Origin: Saprospiraceae bacterium
GTDB lineage: Bacteria; Bacteroidota; Bacteroidia; Chitinophagales; Saprospiraceae
Direction: 5' to 3'
Assembly (NCBI GenBank): GCA_020630775.1
Contig: JAHDIN010000001.1
Coordinates: 167,966 to 231,965, forward strand
DNA: 64,000 bases
Under the pieces are notes generated by a model that was not told the origin of the DNA, ran no database searches, and saw only the letters and a list, made by a program, of their open reading frames with translations. Below are positions 49,211 through 56,787 of the stretch, in pieces. A program made the translations under genes and the position numbers. The first letter of the stretch is position 1; every line of letters begins with the position of its first letter.

Positions 49211-50833
49211 TTATTCTACTTCAGCTAGTGTTGCGACCATTGGCGCAGCTTCTGAAATATTGTCGGAAACTTTATCAGCGAATTGTTCAAAGTTTTTATT
49301 GAACATATTAGCTAACTCAATTCTCTTTTGATTGTACTCTTCTTTATCAACCCAAGAATTTCTTGGATGCAATATATCACCCGGTACGTCTGGGCACATG
49401 CTTGGAATACTTAAATTGAAAACAGAAAAATTGGAAAACGAAATATCATTCATCTTGCCTTCAAGCACTGCATTAATTAATGCTCTTGTATGCTTTAAAG
49501 AAATTCTGTTACCAATTCCGAAAGGACCTCCAGTCCATCCAGTGTTTACTAACCATACATTGACATTATGATCTTTAATTTTTTCACCTAATAACTGTGC
49601 ATATTCATTAGGATGTAAAGGCATAAATGGAGCGCCAAAACATGCTGAAAAAGTTGCTGATGGTTCGACTACACCTTCTTCAGTACCTGCAACTTTCGCT
49701 GTATATCCTGAAATGAAATAAAACATTGCTTGTTCAGGTGTCAATTTTGAAAGCGGAGGTAAAATGCCAAATGCATCACATGTCAAAAAGAAAATGTTTT
49801 TTGGATGGTCTGCTACACAATCCTTATAATGGTTTTTAATATGGTGTATAGGATATGATACTCTCGTATTTTGCGTAATACTTGTATCATTAAAGTTAGG
49901 TCGAGATGTACCTGGAAAGAACTTGATGTTTTCAAGTATCGCTCCTGGTTTAATAGCTGACCAAATTTCTGGTTCATTTTCTTTTCTTAAACCAATGCAT
50001 TTAGCATAGCATCCTCCTTCAAAATTAAACATACCCTCATCAGACCAACCGTGTTCATCGTCACCAATTAAATTTCGGTTAGCGTCTGCAGATAAAGTTG
50101 TTTTCCCCGTTCCGCTTAAACCAAAAAATACTGCGGTATCTCCTTCTTGTCCAACGTTAGCTGAACAATGCATAGAAAGAACATTTTCATCAACTGGTAA
50201 ATAAAAGTTGAGTACTGAAAACATACCTTTTTTAATTTCTCCAGTATAAGCTGATCCGCCAATAAGGATTGTTTTTTCAGAAAAATTGATGATAGAAAAA
50301 TTAGATTGTCTCGTACCATGGATCTCAGGATCTGCATGGAAGCCAGGAGCACAATAAATTGTCCAGTCAGGAGTAAAGTTTAAAATTTCCTCTTCTGATA
50401 GTCTTATAAACATGTTGTTTACAAAATGTGCACTCCAAGGATATTCTGCAATCACTCTTGCTTTCAATCGGTAAGTATGGTCATTACAAATGGCAGCGTC
50501 TTTGACATATATCTCTTTGTTAGAGAGATACTGTGTTAAGTCTGTTTTAAGTTGTTCGAATTTGTTTGAGTCAAAGGGTCTGTTAATGTCATTCCAATCA
50601 ATACGATTTTCGGTAACAGCATCTTTAACAATAAATCTATCTTGAGGTGATCGGCCAGTGAATTTTCCGGTATAAACAACCAAAGTACCATTATGTGATA
50701 AGGTGCCTTGACCTTGTCTTAATGTCGCTTCAATAAGGTGTTTTGGTTTTAAATTCCAGAATACGGATTTATCAGTGTTGATTTGGTGATTTGAAAGATC
50801 AGAGTTTGGATTTCTTAAGCCAATGTTGTTCAT
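49211..50833 (-). CDS. pckA: Phosphoenolpyruvate carboxykinase (ATP)
   Basis: Converts oxaloacetate and ATP to phosphoenolpyruvate, the first committed step of gluconeogenesis. 540 residues from ATG 50833, the normal length (530-540). An in-frame longer start at 50896 would add 21 residues not expected. Motifs: TGRSPQDRFIV, the PEPCK-specific IGGSAYTGEIKKGMFS, the kinase-1a P-loop GLSGTGKTTLSAD and the metal-binding FFLTCDAFGILPP. The gene is divergent from a Crp/Fnr regulator across a 332-bp region with palindromes, suggesting carbon- or redox-dependent control (inference). Confidence 0.96.
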   Translation of the reverse strand: MNNIGLRNPNSDLSNHQINTDKSVFWNLKPKHLIEATLRQGQGTLSHNGTLVVYTGKFTGRSPQDRFIVKDAVTENRIDWNDINRPFDSNKFEQLKTDLTQYLSNKEIYVKDAAICNDHTYRLKARVIAEYPWSAHFVNNMFIRLSEEEILNFTPDWTIYCAPGFHADPEIHGTRQSNFSIINFSEKTILIGGSAYTGEIKKGMFSVLNFYLPVDENVLSMHCSANVGQEGDTAVFFGLSGTGKTTLSADANRNLIGDDEHGWSDEGMFNFEGGCYAKCIGLRKENEPEIWSAIKPGAILENIKFFPGTSRPNFNDTSITQNTRVSYPIHHIKNHYKDCVADHPKNIFFLTCDAFGILPPLSKLTPEQAMFYFISGYTAKVAGTEEGVVEPSATFSACFGAPFMPLHPNEYAQLLGEKIKDHNVNVWLVNTGWTGGPFGIGNRISLKHTRALINAVLEGKMNDISFSNFSVFNLSIPSMCPDVPGDILHPRNSWVDKEEYNQKRIELANMFNKNFEQFADKVSDNISEAAPMVATLAEVE

Positions 50834-51165
50834 GGAACTGAAATTTTGGTTTAAAAACAATTTTGCACAAAGTTGGCTAGACCAAATTTGAACCATAGTG
50901 TGAGCTATACATCAAGCCAATTTAGTGTTATCAATACATTAAGATATAAGGTGCCTAAACGACTGTAAATAAAGGATTAAGAAACATACATTAAATAAAT
51001 GTATATATGTTAAAAAAATGTTAACAAATTCAAATTAGAATTATTCATCATTCGTTATCATAAGTATATCAGTAGAATAGCACAAGTAAAAAATTCTGTA
51101 ATTTTTCTTTTAAAAAGTAGGGGTATTGGTTTTGAGCTGCATCTTATAGAATAAATACTTGACTT
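50834..51165. other. 332-bp divergent region pckA / Crp-Fnr gene
   Basis: AT-rich, with no gene. It contains the palindromes listed separately (50986-51004 and TGTTAACA at 51019-51026) and AATTC/GAATT symmetry just beyond. A TTTTG about 17 bases before TAAATACTTG near 51150-51160 might be a weak promoter for the regulator gene. Confidence 0.5.
50986..51026. promoter_or_regulatory. Palindromic operator candidates between pckA and the Crp/Fnr gene
   Basis: ATACATT (50986-50992) and AATGTAT (50998-51004) form a perfect 7-bp inverted repeat with a 5-base spacer, and the 8-bp palindrome TGTTAACA follows at 51019-51026. Dyad sites of this size suit a dimeric Crp/Fnr-type regulator, one of which is encoded next door, but neither equals the E. 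coli CRP or FNR consensus. Confidence 0.4.
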
Positions 51166-51858
51166 ATGGAAAATTCACCAATTTATCTCTTTCTAAGAAG
51201 TTTAGATTTTTTCAAGACCCTTGATGATGGAATTATCAATCAAATGGTTTATCAATCAAAAGTTGAAAGCTTCAAAAAAGGCATGAACATATTTGAGTCC
51301 AACGATAATATCACTTCAGTATATTTTATAATGAACGGCTCTGTTAAACTACGTTCCATAACAAGTAATGATAAAGTGATTATCAAGGAAATAGTATACG
51401 AGAAGGAGATACTTGGGGAGAATATTTTTTCAACTTCAAAAATGAGAAGAGAAACTGCGGAATGTATTGCTGATACTCAAGTTCTTAGAATATCTTCCCA
51501 TTACTTCACGAGTCTCCTTGAAAAACGTCCGCATTTATGTCACGAGTTAACTAAAATATTTGTTGAGAAATTGTCCAATCTCGAAACCAGAATGAACAAC
51601 TTTATTTTTAGAAAGGCACAATCGAGAATTTATGACTTTCTAAAAAAACTGGCTGAGGTTAAAGGCATAAAAATAGGACTCGATGAAATTTTAATCAATC
51701 ACGGATTATCACATAAAGAAATAGCACACGTGACTGATACTTCTAGACAAACAGTAGCACGTGTTTTGGGTGAATTGAAAAAAGATCGAATCATTCACTT
51801 TAGTGCAAGAAAGCCACATAAGATTCTCATTCGAGATTTAAGTAGTTTAAGTTATTAA
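51166..51858 (+). CDS. Crp/Fnr-family transcriptional regulator
   Basis: 230 residues. An N-terminal cyclic-nucleotide-binding-type beta-barrel (about 12-120; FKKGMNIFESND, GSVKLR, EILGEN) is joined by the dimer helix (about 120-150) to a C-terminal winged helix-turn-helix (about 155-225; LSHKEIAHVTDTSRQTVARVLGEL). No cluster of cysteines for an Fe-S centre is seen, and the cAMP-contact Arg-Ser pair is not obvious, so the ligand is unknown. It is divergent from pckA and a likely regulator of it and of itself. A terminator follows. Confidence 0.88.
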   Translation: MENSPIYLFLRSLDFFKTLDDGIINQMVYQSKVESFKKGMNIFESNDNITSVYFIMNGSVKLRSITSNDKVIIKEIVYEKEILGENIFSTSKMRRETAECIADTQVLRISSHYFTSLLEKRPHLCHELTKIFVEKLSNLETRMNNFIFRKAQSRIYDFLKKLAEVKGIKIGLDEILINHGLSHKEIAHVTDTSRQTVARVLGELKKDRIIHFSARKPHKILIRDLSSLSY

Positions 51859-51865
51859 TAGGATT

Positions 51866-51896
51866 AAAGCCCTTCTCACTGAAGGGCTTTTTTTAT
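51866..51896 (+). terminator. Terminator of the Crp/Fnr gene
   Basis: Perfect 10-bp stem AAAGCCCTTC/GAAGGGCTTT with a 5-base loop, followed by a T run, 8 bases after the stop codon. Confidence 0.92.
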
Positions 51897-51967
51897 TTAG
51901 AGGCATTTTAATAAATCCTGCTTAATAGTATCATTTATATATCTTTACCCATAATATTTAATTTGAT

Positions 51968-52822
51968 ATGATAAGTTGGTTCACCATGCTTGAGATGCCT
52001 GATTTAGCATCGTCAGCAGTTTGGATGAGTTTATTGACCTTAACATTTCTAGAAATTGTCTTAGGTGTAGATAACATCATTTTTATTTCAATAGCTGCAG
52101 GTAAAATTCCTGAAAACCAAAGAAAGAAAGCGACTAATATTGGTCTTATTTTGGCAATGGCCATGCGGATTGCGCTCTTATTTGGAATTACAATTCTAAT
52201 TGCAATGAAGGAACCATGGATCAGTTTAGATTCAGGTTGGATAAAGGGCGGTTTTTCAGGACAAAGTCTTATTCTTATAGCGGGAGGAATATTTCTTCTT
52301 TATAAAAGTGTAACAGAAATACACCATAAACTAGAAGGTGACGTACATGATTCTAGTGGAGGTAAGTCTCAATCTACATTCAAAAGTGCGATTATTCAAA
52401 TCACGTTGATAAACATTGTGTTTTCATTTGATTCTATACTTACTGCAGTAGGAATGACAAACGGCCTCCAAGGTGCTTTGGTCATTATGATTTTCGCTGT
52501 AGTTGTATCTGTGCTAATTATGATGCTTTTCGCAGTGCCAGTTGGCAACTTCGTTAATAAACATCCGACTATCCAAATGTTAGGTTTAGCTTTTTTAATT
52601 TTAATAGGGTTTATGCTAATCGTTGAAGGCGCCCATTTGGCCCACCTCAAGATATTAGGTAATGAAATTGGCGCAGTCCCTAAAGGATATCTATACTTTG
52701 CAATTGCATTTTCGCTATTAGTAGAGTTTCTAAATATGAAATTAAGAAAGAAGAAAAAACCAGTGCAATTGCACAATGCTGTTAAAGAAGCTAAAAAAGA
52801 CGGAATCCAAGATTATGCTTAA
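51968..52822 (+). CDS. TerC-family integral membrane protein
   Basis: 284 residues with about seven or eight membrane helices. The two TerC signature segments are present: FLEIVLGVDNIIFI (about residue 27-40) and NIVFSFDSILTAVGM (about 153-167), each with a membrane-embedded acidic residue. A conserved GGIFLLYKSVTEIHH loop lies between. TerC proteins are linked to tellurite resistance and, in other bacteria, to manganese export during protein secretion; the exact substrate here cannot be read from sequence. It is the first gene of an overlapping run: its last 8 bases overlap the exonuclease gene. Confidence 0.88.
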   Translation: MISWFTMLEMPDLASSAVWMSLLTLTFLEIVLGVDNIIFISIAAGKIPENQRKKATNIGLILAMAMRIALLFGITILIAMKEPWISLDSGWIKGGFSGQSLILIAGGIFLLYKSVTEIHHKLEGDVHDSSGGKSQSTFKSAIIQITLINIVFSFDSILTAVGMTNGLQGALVIMIFAVVVSVLIMMLFAVPVGNFVNKHPTIQMLGLAFLILIGFMLIVEGAHLAHLKILGNEIGAVPKGYLYFAIAFSLLVEFLNMKLRKKKKPVQLHNAVKEAKKDGIQDYA

Positions 52823-53651
52823 AAATACCTTTGAATTAAATAAAGACATCGTTTTCTTTGATGTAGAAGCAACAGGTTTAAATGTTGTCAAAGATAGAAT
52901 CATTCAAATAGCACTTATTAAATTTGAAAGTGGGAAAGAAGAACCTTCTTATAAAGAACTTCTTATTAATCCAGGACCTGTCCTAATTTCTGAAGAAGCC
53001 TTCAATGTGCATGGCATCTCCCCTGCAATGGTCGCTAATAAACCTACTTTTGATAAGGTGGCTCAGGAACTGTGGGATTTTATTGGAGATGCTGATTTAG
53101 CAGGTTATAATTCTGATAGATTTGATATACCATTACTCATGGAAGAGTTTGCTAGAGCAGGTTTTAACTTCCATCTTGATAATAGAAGTACGGTTGATGT
53201 CCAAAAGATATTTTATAAAATGGAGCCAAGGACATTGTCTGCTGCTTATAAGCTTTACTGCGATAAAAATATTGATAACGCACATGACGCCATGGCGGAT
53301 GTGAGTGCGACCGTAGAAGTACTACAAGGTCAAATAAGACGTTATAAGGGTGTGGATTTCGTTGATGGCGATGGATTTTCGCATCCAGACCCTATTACCA
53401 ACAATGTTGAAAAGTTGTCAAAATTTACTAATGACTCAAGGACGGTGGATGTGACCCAAAGATTAAAATATAATCATAAGGGAGAAATTGTTTTCAATTT
53501 TGGAAAGTACATTGGTAAAAACGCAGCTGAAATATTAAGTAAGGATAAGCAATACTATAATTGGATATTAGACAAAGACTTTTCTGTGCAAGTCAAACAG
53601 ATAATAAAGAAACTAGTAAAGGATTATGAGAAAGGTAATTCTTCTGATTAA
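52815..53651 (+). CDS. DnaQ-like 3'-5' exonuclease (DEDDh)
   Basis: 278 residues from ATG 52815, so that the ExoI motif FFDVEATGL falls at residues 12-20; an earlier start at 52776 would lie wholly inside terC. ExoII is AGYNSDRFDIPLL and ExoIII is the HDAMADV segment with the catalytic His and Asp. The C-terminus (about 215-278; FNFGKYIGKNAAEI, then YYNWILDKDF) resembles the accessory domain found in exonuclease X-like proteins. It is either a proofreading subunit-like or a repair exonuclease. It overlaps terC by 8 bp and the following lipoprotein gene by 26 bp, a strong sign of a single transcript. Confidence 0.88.
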   Translation: MLKNTFELNKDIVFFDVEATGLNVVKDRIIQIALIKFESGKEEPSYKELLINPGPVLISEEAFNVHGISPAMVANKPTFDKVAQELWDFIGDADLAGYNSDRFDIPLLMEEFARAGFNFHLDNRSTVDVQKIFYKMEPRTLSAAYKLYCDKNIDNAHDAMADVSATVEVLQGQIRRYKGVDFVDGDGFSHPDPITNNVEKLSKFTNDSRTVDVTQRLKYNHKGEIVFNFGKYIGKNAAEILSKDKQYYNWILDKDFSVQVKQIIKKLVKDYEKGNSSD

Positions 53652-54405
53652 TCTATTCTTTGGAATTTTATTTATTGCCTGTGAATCCACAGAAGAAGGC
53701 TGCCTAGATATTCTTTCTTCTAACTTTAGTGTGCATGCGGTAAATGCATGTGATTCATGTTGCACCTATCCATTGGTGCGCAACAACTTTAAGTTTGTTT
53801 ATGATACAATTGAGTTTGGTTTTAATGATACCATTTTACTCAATGAGATGGACACTTTTGTATTAGTCAATTTCAAAAGTTGCTTTAATAATTACACTTT
53901 TAAATCTATTGATTCTAGTTATACCATTCTTGATAGTGTAGAAGTTAATGACGCTTTTATAAAAGATGATTTTGTATTTATCGATTCAGAGACTAATTAT
54001 ACTATCGGAAGTGTTCGATTTGAAGATAAAATCGAATCCATTGAGTTTCAGATTGGCCTAGATGATAATACTGCTACAGGCTTTAGACCTTTTGACAACA
54101 TCAACCAAGAGAGTAATTTAGATGAGTCTCTTGATAGTCTTTACAATATTAATGATTCGACCTTTTCTGATATTTCAATAACTATCCAATTAGGTGATGA
54201 ATTAAGAACAATTATTATTAATGAATTAGCCAGCAGAAATGTGTCGATTAATAATGAAAATGATGTTTTACGTGGGAATGGTATTGATTTTCAAACTGTC
54301 ATTGATATTAAAGCTCTTTTAGCTCCTCTAAGCATTTCAAGTACTGATCAAGACATTCTTAATAACATCAATAATAATATTCAAGCGGCTATTTCAATAG
54401 AGTAA
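53626..54405 (+). CDS. MbnP-like lipoprotein
   Basis: 259 residues with a lipoprotein signal (FIAC, Cys19), then a Cys-rich GCLD...CDSCCTYP motif of the type that precedes many Bacteroidota secreted domains. The remainder (about 50-259) has the strand pattern of MbnP-like proteins, including YTIGSVRFEDKIESIEFQIGLDD, which matches the family element with IG-V/L-D. MbnP proteins are periplasmic or outer-membrane proteins that pair with MbnH-type di-heme enzymes, and the next gene encodes such a protein, which supports the call. The conserved Trp/His metal-site residues could not be pointed to with certainty. The start overlaps the exonuclease gene. Confidence 0.6.
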   Translation: MRKVILLINLFFGILFIACESTEEGCLDILSSNFSVHAVNACDSCCTYPLVRNNFKFVYDTIEFGFNDTILLNEMDTFVLVNFKSCFNNYTFKSIDSSYTILDSVEVNDAFIKDDFVFIDSETNYTIGSVRFEDKIESIEFQIGLDDNTATGFRPFDNINQESNLDESLDSLYNINDSTFSDISITIQLGDELRTIIINELASRNVSINNENDVLRGNGIDFQTVIDIKALLAPLSISSTDQDILNNINNNIQAAISIE

Positions 54406-54437
54406 AACATTAATGCTAATTTATCGTTGAAAGTGCT

Positions 54438-55535
54438 ATGAGAAGACTTCTTCCTATATATATTCTAGTATTTCTAATTGGTTGCGAAGACCCTGTGGTT
54501 GAAAATACACCAGTTGATCTTGATTTGACAAGCATCACCTACGAACCAAAAGCTTTTGAATATCAATTACCTATACAGTTTCCAATATTTGAGCAGCCTG
54601 ATGATAATCAAATGACTGAAGATGGGGTAGAGTTAGGAAGGCACCTTTTTTATGATCCTATTTTAAGTAGAGATAGTTTGATGTCTTGTAGTAGTTGTCA
54701 TCTACCTTCTGGAAGTTTTACTGATAATTTACCAGTCAGTAAAGGTGTGGATCAAATCGCTGGTACTCGGAGTTCGATGTCTTTATTAAATGTTGGATTT
54801 CATTATAGAGGTCTCATGTGGGATGGGCGTGTAAATTCATTGGAAGAGCAAGCGTTGCTGCCGGTTGAAGACCCCATAGAACTACATACAACATGGCCAG
54901 AAGTAATAGATAAAATTCAGCGTAGCGAACTCTACCCTGAAATGTATCGTAAAGCTTTTGGGATCAGTAATACGAATGAGATTTCAAAGGAACTTACTGC
55001 AAAAGCCTTGGCACAGTTTGAAAGATCTTTAATTTCCTCTGGTAAGAGTAAGTTTGATAGAGTAAATGCAGGACTAGATATCTATTCTCCTGAAGAGCAA
55101 ATGGGTTTTGAGATTTTCTTTGATACAAATCTGAATCTACCGGATGGTCAATGCTTCCATTGTCATGATGGTCCTCTTTTGACCACAAATGAATATAATA
55201 ATAACGGTCTTGATGAAGCTGAAGACTGGGGAGATTTTGAAGATCTTGGTCTTGGTGGTCATACGGGAAACTTATTTGATAATGGAAAATTTAGAGTGCC
55301 TACTTTAAGAAATATAGAGTTTTCAGCACCTTACATGCATGACGGTAGATTTAATACTTTAGAAGAAGTCATGGATCATTACAACTCTGGAGGATTTAGA
55401 TCTAAAGGCAAGAGCACTTTTATGGATTCTATTTCCTTAACGACAGAACAAACAGCAGCGGTTATTGCATTTTTAAAAACGTTATCTGATCCAGATTTCA
55501 ATGATGATCCTAAACATGCTAATCCTTTCGAGTAA
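54438..55535 (+). CDS. Di-heme cytochrome c peroxidase / MbnH-MauG family lipoprotein
   Basis: 365 residues with a lipobox (LIGC, Cys16). Two heme-c sites are visible: CSSCH (84-88) and CFHCH (239-243). Family motifs are GRHLFYDPILS, SFTDN, MWDGR, EDPIEL, RVPTLRNI and APYMHDGRFNTLEEVM, the last with a candidate distal ligand at Met300. Members reduce hydrogen peroxide (CcpA) or oxidise Trp residues of a partner protein (MauG, MbnH). The neighbouring MbnP-like gene, 32 bases upstream, favours the MbnH type. Acts at the outer face of the inner membrane or on the outer membrane as a lipoprotein. Confidence 0.88.
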   Translation: MRRLLPIYILVFLIGCEDPVVENTPVDLDLTSITYEPKAFEYQLPIQFPIFEQPDDNQMTEDGVELGRHLFYDPILSRDSLMSCSSCHLPSGSFTDNLPVSKGVDQIAGTRSSMSLLNVGFHYRGLMWDGRVNSLEEQALLPVEDPIELHTTWPEVIDKIQRSELYPEMYRKAFGISNTNEISKELTAKALAQFERSLISSGKSKFDRVNAGLDIYSPEEQMGFEIFFDTNLNLPDGQCFHCHDGPLLTTNEYNNNGLDEAEDWGDFEDLGLGGHTGNLFDNGKFRVPTLRNIEFSAPYMHDGRFNTLEEVMDHYNSGGFRSKGKSTFMDSISLTTEQTAAVIAFLKTLSDPDFNDDPKHANPFE

Positions 55536-55699
55536 ATATATAGTTACTTACTTTAGCTACTTTAGAAATATCAATTTATATAACCCTTTATAATCCCTTA
55601 AACGGGGATAATTATTACTGTAAAAAAATCCTAAGAGGGGTAGATGCAGTAATAGTCAATTACATCTTTTGAAGGGATTCAAAACCGTTTAGTTATAAA

Positions 55700-55736
55700 A
55701 TAAAAAAAAGGTTAGCAAACAATTAAGTCTCCTAAC
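55700..55736 (-). terminator. Terminator of the outer-membrane protein gene
   Basis: On the minus strand a GGTTAG/CTAACC stem with a roughly 15-base loop leads into a run of eight T, about 31 bases after the stop codon. Confidence 0.65.
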
Positions 55737-55766
55737 CCTTCAATTATCTAAAGGCAATTTTTAATC

Positions 55767-56567
55767 TTAAAATAGGTAGCTGGCACCTATGCTAGATGAA
55801 ATTAGATGGGTCGCTTGAACAGAATTATCAGCTTGTGCTCTATAGCCTACACCTCGTCTTATCATAAGACTTAATTCTACTCTTTTGAATAACGTGGCAC
55901 CGAATCCAACTTGTGCAAATAATCTTTGATTGAATGTTGAATTAGGTTCAAAGCATTCCATATATGGATTCTGGTTATTCTGAACATCATCCAAAATTTC
56001 ATTGACATTTCTTGGTGTAATTTCATCAATAATTAATCCTGGCGAAGCATCGATACATAAAGTATTACCAAATGTAAATCCTACATTGGTGCCGATACCT
56101 CCATACAAATGAAAGGCTTTCAAGACTGGTACCTTGTATAGTAAGCTCGCCTCTAAAGCTAATTCATTTTGTGTCGAATAAAAGTTTAGATATTGAGCAT
56201 CATTCCAATCAAAATAGTTGTTGTTGTAACTTACCGCATCAACTCTGTTAGGCATGTAAACCATATTGGTTTGCAATTCAAAATTTTTGAATTTAGAATG
56301 CTCTAATGAAAGACCTAGTCGATAATGTGGGTTTTCGCAAACACCGCCTTCCATATCTCTATCTTCAAAATCAAAACCTTGAAATTTAGAGCTTTCAGAT
56401 CCAGGTATTTGTTTTGTGAAATACTCATAATTCAGACCATTAATTCGGTCAAAATCATTACCCAGTGAAAAGTTAATTTTTGAAACGCGAAGCCCAGTGT
56501 CTTGAGCTGAAATGATTTGTAAAGAAGTTAAAAGAAGTACGATGGAGAGTACAGCTGTTCTAATCAT
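55767..56567 (-). CDS. Outer-membrane protein, porin-like, unknown function
   Basis: 266 residues with a signal peptide (about 1-21, ending ISAQ). The rest alternates polar and hydrophobic residues in strand lengths, with LSLEHSKFKNFELQTNMVYM, LALEASLLYKVPV and FAQVGFGATLFKRVELSLMIRRG, and ends in an aromatic strand (SSSIGASYLF) as outer-membrane barrels do. It lacks a TonB plug and has no other domain. The divergent neighbour is a T9SS cargo protein; an imperfect hairpin lies between them. Confidence 0.65.
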   Translation of the reverse strand: MIRTAVLSIVLLLTSLQIISAQDTGLRVSKINFSLGNDFDRINGLNYEYFTKQIPGSESSKFQGFDFEDRDMEGGVCENPHYRLGLSLEHSKFKNFELQTNMVYMPNRVDAVSYNNNYFDWNDAQYLNFYSTQNELALEASLLYKVPVLKAFHLYGGIGTNVGFTFGNTLCIDASPGLIIDEITPRNVNEILDDVQNNQNPYMECFEPNSTFNQRLFAQVGFGATLFKRVELSLMIRRGVGYRAQADNSVQATHLISSSIGASYLF

Positions 56568-56634
56568 GATGAAGTCATTTAGTTAGGAAATCAATTTGTT
56601 TGTTATTCAAAGATTGCATTTAATTCTCTCATAA

Positions 56635-56658
56635 AAGCCTAAGAATTTCTTAAGGCTT
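56635..56658. repeat. Imperfect inverted repeat between divergent surface-protein genes
   Basis: AAGCCTAAG (56635-56643) pairs with CTTAAGGCTT (56649-56658), with one bulged base and a 5-base loop. There is no T tract. It could be an operator for either divergent gene or a leader hairpin of the minus-strand gene. Confidence 0.3.
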
Positions 56659-56787
56659 GTTAATTAATACCTAAGGATAAATCCTTTAAACGACTAATTA
56701 ACCGACTTTATCGACTTTTTATTATTCCCTATTTGATCGCATGTTATATTTATGTCGTCGATATTGACTCACTTAATAAGATCTTTT

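Noticed and set aside
50834..50896. A 21-residue N-terminal extension of PEP carboxykinase
   Set aside because: The family starts at about the ATG at 50833 and the extension has no conserved features; it lies in the promoter region.
52776..52814. Earlier start of the exonuclease inside terC
   Set aside because: It would put 13 Lys-rich residues, read out of frame from terC, before the ExoI strand; ATG 52815 gives the usual spacing.
55580..55620. Short hairpin ATCCC/GGGAT after the di-heme enzyme gene
   Set aside because: Only 5 bp, with no T tract; not convincing as a terminator.
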